A model generated the notes under the pieces. That model saw nothing but the letters and a program-made list of their open reading frames with translations, had not been told where the DNA came from and did no database searches. From Pseudoalteromonas sp. S2755 (GTDB taxonomy: Bacteria > Pseudomonadota > Gammaproteobacteria > Enterobacterales > Alteromonadaceae), in the NCBI RefSeq assembly GCF_005886535.1, contig NZ_PNDS01000163.1, positions 1 to 38,582 on the forward strand: a stretch of DNA of 38,582 bases, read 5' to 3'. The position numbers and the translations under genes are program-made. Positions 34,565 through 38,582 of this stretch are shown here, piece by piece (positions within the stretch are counted from its first letter, which is position 1; every line of letters starts with the position of its first letter).

Positions 34565-34813
34565 ATGAAAAAATTACTAACTGCTGCTGCGCTACTCACC
34601 CTAGCCGGCTGTTCTAAAGTAAGTCTAGAAAACTACAACAAAATAGAAGTGGGTATGGACAAAGCTGAAGTTGAGAACATTCTTGGCTCTGCTGATAAAT
34701 GTGAAGAGAAGACGCTACATACCAATTGCATTTGGGGAAGCGAAGACACGCATATAAAAGTAACCCTGCTTTCCGATAAAGTAACTCTGTATTCTAAAAA
34801 AGGGTTAGAGTAA
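34565..34813 (+). CDS. Small BamE/DUF3862-like lipoprotein
   Basis: An 82-residue predicted lipoprotein. The signal peptide ends in lipobox LAGC with C16 lipidated. The mature part contains NYNKIEVGMDKAEVENILG, the G-M-x-x-x-x-V-x-x-I-L-G helix typical of SmpA/OmlA/BamE-like small domains, followed by a short beta sheet with two cysteines (CEEK and TNCIWG) that could form a disulfide. It is much shorter than a dedicated BamE in context and lies outside any bam locus, so a general envelope role is more likely. It follows csiV by 12 bases and ends the operon before a hairpin. Confidence 0.75.
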   Translation: MKKLLTAAALLTLAGCSKVSLENYNKIEVGMDKAEVENILGSADKCEEKTLHTNCIWGSEDTHIKVTLLSDKVTLYSKKGLE

Positions 34814-34822
34814 GTTTTACTC

Positions 34823-34858
34823 AATGCCTTTTCCATCATCGGTGAAGGCATTTCTTTA
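34823..34858 (+). terminator. Hairpin terminator after the small lipoprotein gene
   Basis: AATGCCTT (34823-34830) and AAGGCATT (34845-34852) form an 8-bp stem with a partly paired interior loop, followed by TTCTTT. It closes the aguA-to-lipoprotein group. Confidence 0.65.
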
Positions 34859-35214
34859 ACTCCCCCTATCGATAATGTAAATACTAAAAAAACTAGTTCC
34901 CCCTAAAATCTATATTCACTTCTAATACCGTTTTGACTAAGTTTATGATCTAATAACCTCATTGAAAAATGAAGCGACCAGATTGAACTTTGAAAAGACA
35001 CTCAAAAAAGAAGTGACAATCACTTAAAATCTTGCACTTCAACTCTTTTTACTTTGCTGATGGCTTTTTCTTACTGAAAGTAGTGCCAAAGATTGAAAGA
35101 TTTGTTTGACTTCGCTAAAAATCAAGTAAGGAATTAACATGAGTATTTTTTCAGGCAAAGCCTAAATGACGATAACCACCTGCTGAAGTAGGTGGTTGAG
35201 GGCCGAAAATAAAA
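34859..35214. other. Intergenic region with mini-ORF and hairpin of unknown role
   Basis: This stretch holds no normal gene. It has a short dyad AAGTGA-CAA-TCACTT (35011-35025), an 8-codon ORF MSIFSGKA (ATG 35139, TAA 35163-35165) with an AAGGA ribosome-site-like sequence upstream, and a 10-bp hairpin (35174-35197, one G-U wobble, TGAA loop) without a T-tail. It could be the remnant of a mobile hairpin element, a small RNA or decayed gene; I cannot choose from sequence alone. Confidence 0.35.
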
Positions 35215-35232
35215 GGCCACCCTAAGGTGGCC
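35215..35232 (-). terminator. Terminator of the TonB-receptor gene
   Basis: GGCCACC and GGTGGCC make a 7-bp GC-rich stem with a 4-nt loop; on the minus strand it is followed by TTTTATTTT and begins 18 bases after the receptor stop codon. Confidence 0.85.
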
Positions 35233-35250
35233 CTAATTCAATTTCAAATG

Positions 35251-38202
35251 TTAGAAATTATAGGTTAGATTAACAAACGCTCTGCGGCCCCACGGATCGT
35301 AGATCGATGATGACGTACCTGCGCCACCAACATAATCAGGTATAAGTTTATCGAAAATATTACGAACACCCAATTCAACCGAAAGGTCTTCAGTTGCTAA
35401 GTAGCGAGCTGATAAGTCATGATACACCATGCTCGGAGCATATGGATATGCGGTATCTTCAGGTGTATCACCTTCTTTCTCACCATCTGCGTTGTACGTT
35501 TCTTTCAAATCGATAATAGCGGATCTGTCTATAAAACGGCTACTCCAAGTGACAGATAAGTCATCTAAGTTATACGTTGCTCTGAAAGTCGCTTGCCATG
35601 TTGGATCACCGATTTCGCCGTCTTGACGGTCAGGCTTATCAGGATTGTTCTGGAATTCATAAGTATCGTACTCGATAACATGGTTAACAAATAAGTTGAT
35701 CTTTGCACTACCAGGTAGCGAGAAATCGCCTAAATCAAGGTTATAGTTAAAGTCAGCTTCTACACCTGATAACACACGTTTAGCGGTATTTTGGTAGCCA
35801 GACTCAACAAACGTAACTGATTTGTTGTTTGGGTCGCGTGTAATTTGCGAGCAATAAATAGGATCGAGCTCTGGGCCATCTACGCAGTTATTCACTACTG
35901 TCTGTGGCGTAATTGACTGAATAGCATCTTCAATTTCAATATCATAGTAATCGATACTAAATGAGAAATCCTCAAATGCGGTAGTAACGAAGCCAAGAGT
36001 GAAAGAAGTTGATTCTTCAGGCGTCAAGTTTGGATTTCCGCCAATGATTACCCGTTTACTAGCATTATCTTGACCAACATGGTCGGCTGGAATACCCAAT
36101 GCGGCACAGTTTGCAGCGCGATTAGGATTATTAGCCAATCTTGTTACATCGCATGGATCCCAGACACGAGCAAAGTCAGGACTACGAGGAGAGAATGCTT
36201 CGGTTACGTTAGGAGCTCGTACCGCTTCACTATAAGTACCACGAAGACTATAACCTTCCACTGGTGACCACATGAAACCAGCTTTCCAAGCATCTACTTC
36301 ACCGGCATGTGAATAATCCGCTCTACGGAAAGCACCGTCAATACTTAACTCATGCGCTAAGAACACGTCAGACAAAATAGGTAAATTAACTTCGAAGAAC
36401 CATTCTGACACATCATATTCGCCATATGTATCTGGCGTCGCTACCTCGTTTAGAGCCCCTGACTTAGTTAACTCATCAGTAATCGAGCCCGACGATTCCC
36501 AGCGCTTTTCGTAGCCGAGTGCCATTCCCATAGCACCGCCAGGAAGTTCAAACCACTCTGCGCTATCAAACGACACCGAGCCGCCAAAGTATCTTTGTTT
36601 AATAGTATCTTGGCGAGTGACATTAGCACTAACCCACGCTTTTGCCTCATCAGATGCTTGATCATAGCCAAACGGATTGTAAGCCACACAGCTATTTACA
36701 TCTACTGTAGCGGGGTTCGAGTAGCCCTCCCCTTGCATAGATGGAACATTAGCACGACAATCAGCTTGGCCTGTCTCAGGGTTAATGACAGCATCTAGTG
36801 CAGCAACCCAGTTACCAATAATAAGGTCATTAGCCTGAACACGGTCATTTTCGGTACGTCCGTATGAATAATAAACATCATAATCGAATAGCGTTTCACT
36901 CAGTGTGAAATCACCCTTGATCCCGGAAACCAATCTAAATGTCTCACGCTTGTTACGTGCCTCTCGGTTACCTATCTCATCAAAGAACTTATGTATACCT
37001 ATTCTTTCTAAATTAATACTATCGTCTTGTGCAGCCTTAGCCGTGAAGAAGTCCAGCGTCTCTTGCGACACGAAAGGGTTTTCCAATAAGTTAACGGTAT
37101 CACCATCGCCAAAACGATACGCAGGCTGAGCCTGTTGAATAATATCCGAGCGTACGTATTTTACGTCTGAGTAAAATTTAACATTATCATTGATTTCGTA
37201 ATTAAAGAATGATCCTACCGTAACTTTGTCACGCTCAGGAAGAAAGTTTTCGTATCTTGATGTAGAAAAGCATAGCTCACAGCCATCAGGGAAGCTACCG
37301 AAAGCTGAGGAGTTGGACAAATCTCGCGTCGGCATTAATTGGCCATTACCTGCATTATCAAAAGTGTAGTTTGTTCTACTATAATCTAAAACAGAAGTTT
37401 GACTGATCCACTCAGATAAAATATTTGGCGCCCACAGCCTATCTGGGATACCATCATCTTCACCTGTATCTGCTGGATTATTAACAGTACCGCTTTCACT
37501 GTAATGACGCATATCGCGTTCCATTACTTCAGCAACAGAGTCTTTGGTGATATAAACCGTCGCGTTGCCTTTCCCATCAGCAGTTGATGCGCCACCGACT
37601 AAGCTGAAAGTTTTATTTTTGTTACCAATGCCATGAAGTGAGTCACTATAACCTACTTTCAATTCAAGACCTTCAAAGTCATCTCTGGTAATAATGTTGA
37701 CTACACCAGATACCGCGTCAGAACCGTAAATCGCTGATGCACCACCAGTAATCACCTCAACACGCTTAATCATTGAAGTTGGAATCGTCGATAGATCAAC
37801 AACCGCTGAGCCTTGCTGACCAGCTACGTGTCGTTTACCGTTTACCAATACTAGTGTTCTGTCTGTTCCTAAACGACGTAAATCTATCGTACTTGAACCT
37901 GCATTTTCATTGCTCCCTGTATTCGCTCTTAACGTGCCTGTTGCACCAATCGCAGGTAACTCTGAAAGTACCTGCGCAAGGTCAGGGATGCCTGCTTGCT
38001 CTATTTGTTCACCCGTTAACGTGATAGTTGGAGACGGTTGACTAAGTTCATATCGCGCAATACGTGAACCCGTCACTTGAATTTTTTCAATTTCTTTTAC
38101 AGAGCCGTCTTGCTGTTCTTCTGCTAGAGCTGAACCAGATATAGTTGCAGCTGCTAGAAAAGACATTTGAATGGAGCTAAGTATTTTATTTTTAGCAAAC
38201 AT
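35251..38202 (-). CDS. TonB-dependent outer-membrane receptor
   Basis: A 983-residue outer-membrane transporter. The signal peptide ends near residue 27 (SALA), and a TonB-box-like segment EKIQVTGSRIA is at about 39-49. The plug domain spans about 50-170, with LVLVNGKRHV and SAIYGSDAVSGVVNIITR. The rest is the beta-barrel, ending in the required terminal phenylalanine (FVNLTYNF). Extracellular loops contain several cysteines that could pair. The subtype is the large Alteromonadales/Caulobacter-like class often used for oligosaccharides or peptides; the substrate cannot be told here because no transport or catabolic genes are next to it. AGGGA precedes the ATG. Confidence 0.93.
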   Translation of the reverse strand: MFAKNKILSSIQMSFLAAATISGSALAEEQQDGSVKEIEKIQVTGSRIARYELSQPSPTITLTGEQIEQAGIPDLAQVLSELPAIGATGTLRANTGSNENAGSSTIDLRRLGTDRTLVLVNGKRHVAGQQGSAVVDLSTIPTSMIKRVEVITGGASAIYGSDAVSGVVNIITRDDFEGLELKVGYSDSLHGIGNKNKTFSLVGGASTADGKGNATVYITKDSVAEVMERDMRHYSESGTVNNPADTGEDDGIPDRLWAPNILSEWISQTSVLDYSRTNYTFDNAGNGQLMPTRDLSNSSAFGSFPDGCELCFSTSRYENFLPERDKVTVGSFFNYEINDNVKFYSDVKYVRSDIIQQAQPAYRFGDGDTVNLLENPFVSQETLDFFTAKAAQDDSINLERIGIHKFFDEIGNREARNKRETFRLVSGIKGDFTLSETLFDYDVYYSYGRTENDRVQANDLIIGNWVAALDAVINPETGQADCRANVPSMQGEGYSNPATVDVNSCVAYNPFGYDQASDEAKAWVSANVTRQDTIKQRYFGGSVSFDSAEWFELPGGAMGMALGYEKRWESSGSITDELTKSGALNEVATPDTYGEYDVSEWFFEVNLPILSDVFLAHELSIDGAFRRADYSHAGEVDAWKAGFMWSPVEGYSLRGTYSEAVRAPNVTEAFSPRSPDFARVWDPCDVTRLANNPNRAANCAALGIPADHVGQDNASKRVIIGGNPNLTPEESTSFTLGFVTTAFEDFSFSIDYYDIEIEDAIQSITPQTVVNNCVDGPELDPIYCSQITRDPNNKSVTFVESGYQNTAKRVLSGVEADFNYNLDLGDFSLPGSAKINLFVNHVIEYDTYEFQNNPDKPDRQDGEIGDPTWQATFRATYNLDDLSVTWSSRFIDRSAIIDLKETYNADGEKEGDTPEDTAYPYAPSMVYHDLSARYLATEDLSVELGVRNIFDKLIPDYVGGAGTSSSIYDPWGRRAFVNLTYNF

Positions 38203-38582
38203 TGAAATTTCCCTAGTTGATATTCGTTTTTATTTTTAGCTAACACTTCATATTAAGTTAAGGTTTGATAGCAAACCAAACTAACAACTCATTTCTACCT
38301 TGTTTAACAAAAAAATAAAAGCTTCTTTCTAAACTCATGAGCCAACAAAACAACACAATGTAAACATATCAAAACAAATCACAAAAAAACAAATAGTAAG
38401 CATTAAAGAAAACACCATTATAATTCCAAAAAAATGAATAATAAACCAATCAAAAATTAACAAATAAAAAACAAAATAACGACCACCTTAATGATTACAA
38501 TATTATATTTCATGTCACTTTACCTTAATAAAACTAGGGTATGGTGATCGCGGCGGGATCGCACTTTGTAAAAAGGCTTTAA
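38203..38582 (-). promoter_or_regulatory. Upstream region of the TonB receptor
   Basis: About 380 AT-rich bases with no gene. A minus-strand promoter candidate is TTGCTA (38269-38274), 16 bp, TATGAA (38247-38252). GGTTTG-ATAG-CAAACC (38262-38277) is a perfect 6-bp-arm palindrome overlapping the -35, so it could be an operator. The last 60 bases include a GC-rich patch with a direct repeat GATCGC near 38548-38563. Confidence 0.35.

Noticed and set aside
1..38582. CRISPR array, prophage, integron or tRNA genes
   Set aside because: No regularly spaced repeats, phage structural genes, integrase or cloverleaf-forming sequence were seen on either strand.

Overview
The window looks like chromosomal DNA of a marine gammaproteobacterium, most likely in the Alteromonadales and close to Pseudoalteromonas (inference). 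The grounds are the AT-rich base composition, the fabA/rmf neighbourhood, the Lrp-FtsK-LolA-RarA-CrcB-SerS gene order, a divergent lrp/ald pair, a CsiV-type protein after mfd, and abundant signalling and TonB-receptor genes. I found no rRNA, tRNA, CRISPR array, prophage or intact insertion sequence.

Layout. (1) 187-5680 is a tight plus-strand operon: a stand-alone receiver domain, a MoxR AAA+ ATPase, a DUF58 protein, a TgpA-like membrane transglutaminase and a Na+/H+ antiporter-family permease, closed by a hairpin. (2) 6027-12524 is a second tight plus-strand operon that looks like a self-contained cyclic-di-GMP module: a small unknown protein, REC-PAS-like-degenerate GGDEF-EAL, REC-HDOD, REC with a divergent C-terminal region, and GAF-PAS-PAS-GAF-GGDEF with an intact active site and I-site. 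No histidine kinase is present. (3) 12762-14864 is a minus-strand trio with overlapping genes: thioesterase, M23 peptidase and a double-length 6-pyruvoyl-tetrahydropterin-synthase-like protein. (4) fabA is divergent from that trio behind adjacent FadR-like and FabR-like operators; rmf is convergent with fabA. (5) 16359-23219 is a minus-strand housekeeping run: lrp, ftsK, lolA, rarA, crcB, serS. (6) ald is divergent from lrp. (7) A DUF4382 lipoprotein is divergent from a dCache chemoreceptor, which is followed by a PilZ-like protein. (8) 28308-34813 is a compact plus-strand group: aguA, aguB, mfd, a csiV-like gene and a small lipoprotein. (9) A large TonB-dependent receptor lies on the minus strand at the end.

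Functionally, the two left-hand operons are the accessory, least explained part. The c-di-GMP operon carries both a synthesis enzyme and a degradation enzyme plus three receiver-bearing proteins, so it could convert one phosphorelay input into several outputs; the PilZ-like protein further right is a possible c-di-GMP reader. The rest is mainly core metabolism: unsaturated fatty-acid synthesis, ribosome hibernation, serine tRNA charging, fluoride export, replication-fork maintenance, lipoprotein trafficking, chromosome segregation, alanine catabolism, agmatine-to-putrescine conversion and transcription-coupled repair. Start codons were moved from the longest open frame wherever a Shine-Dalgarno sequence or family alignment favoured an internal start (stated per gene).
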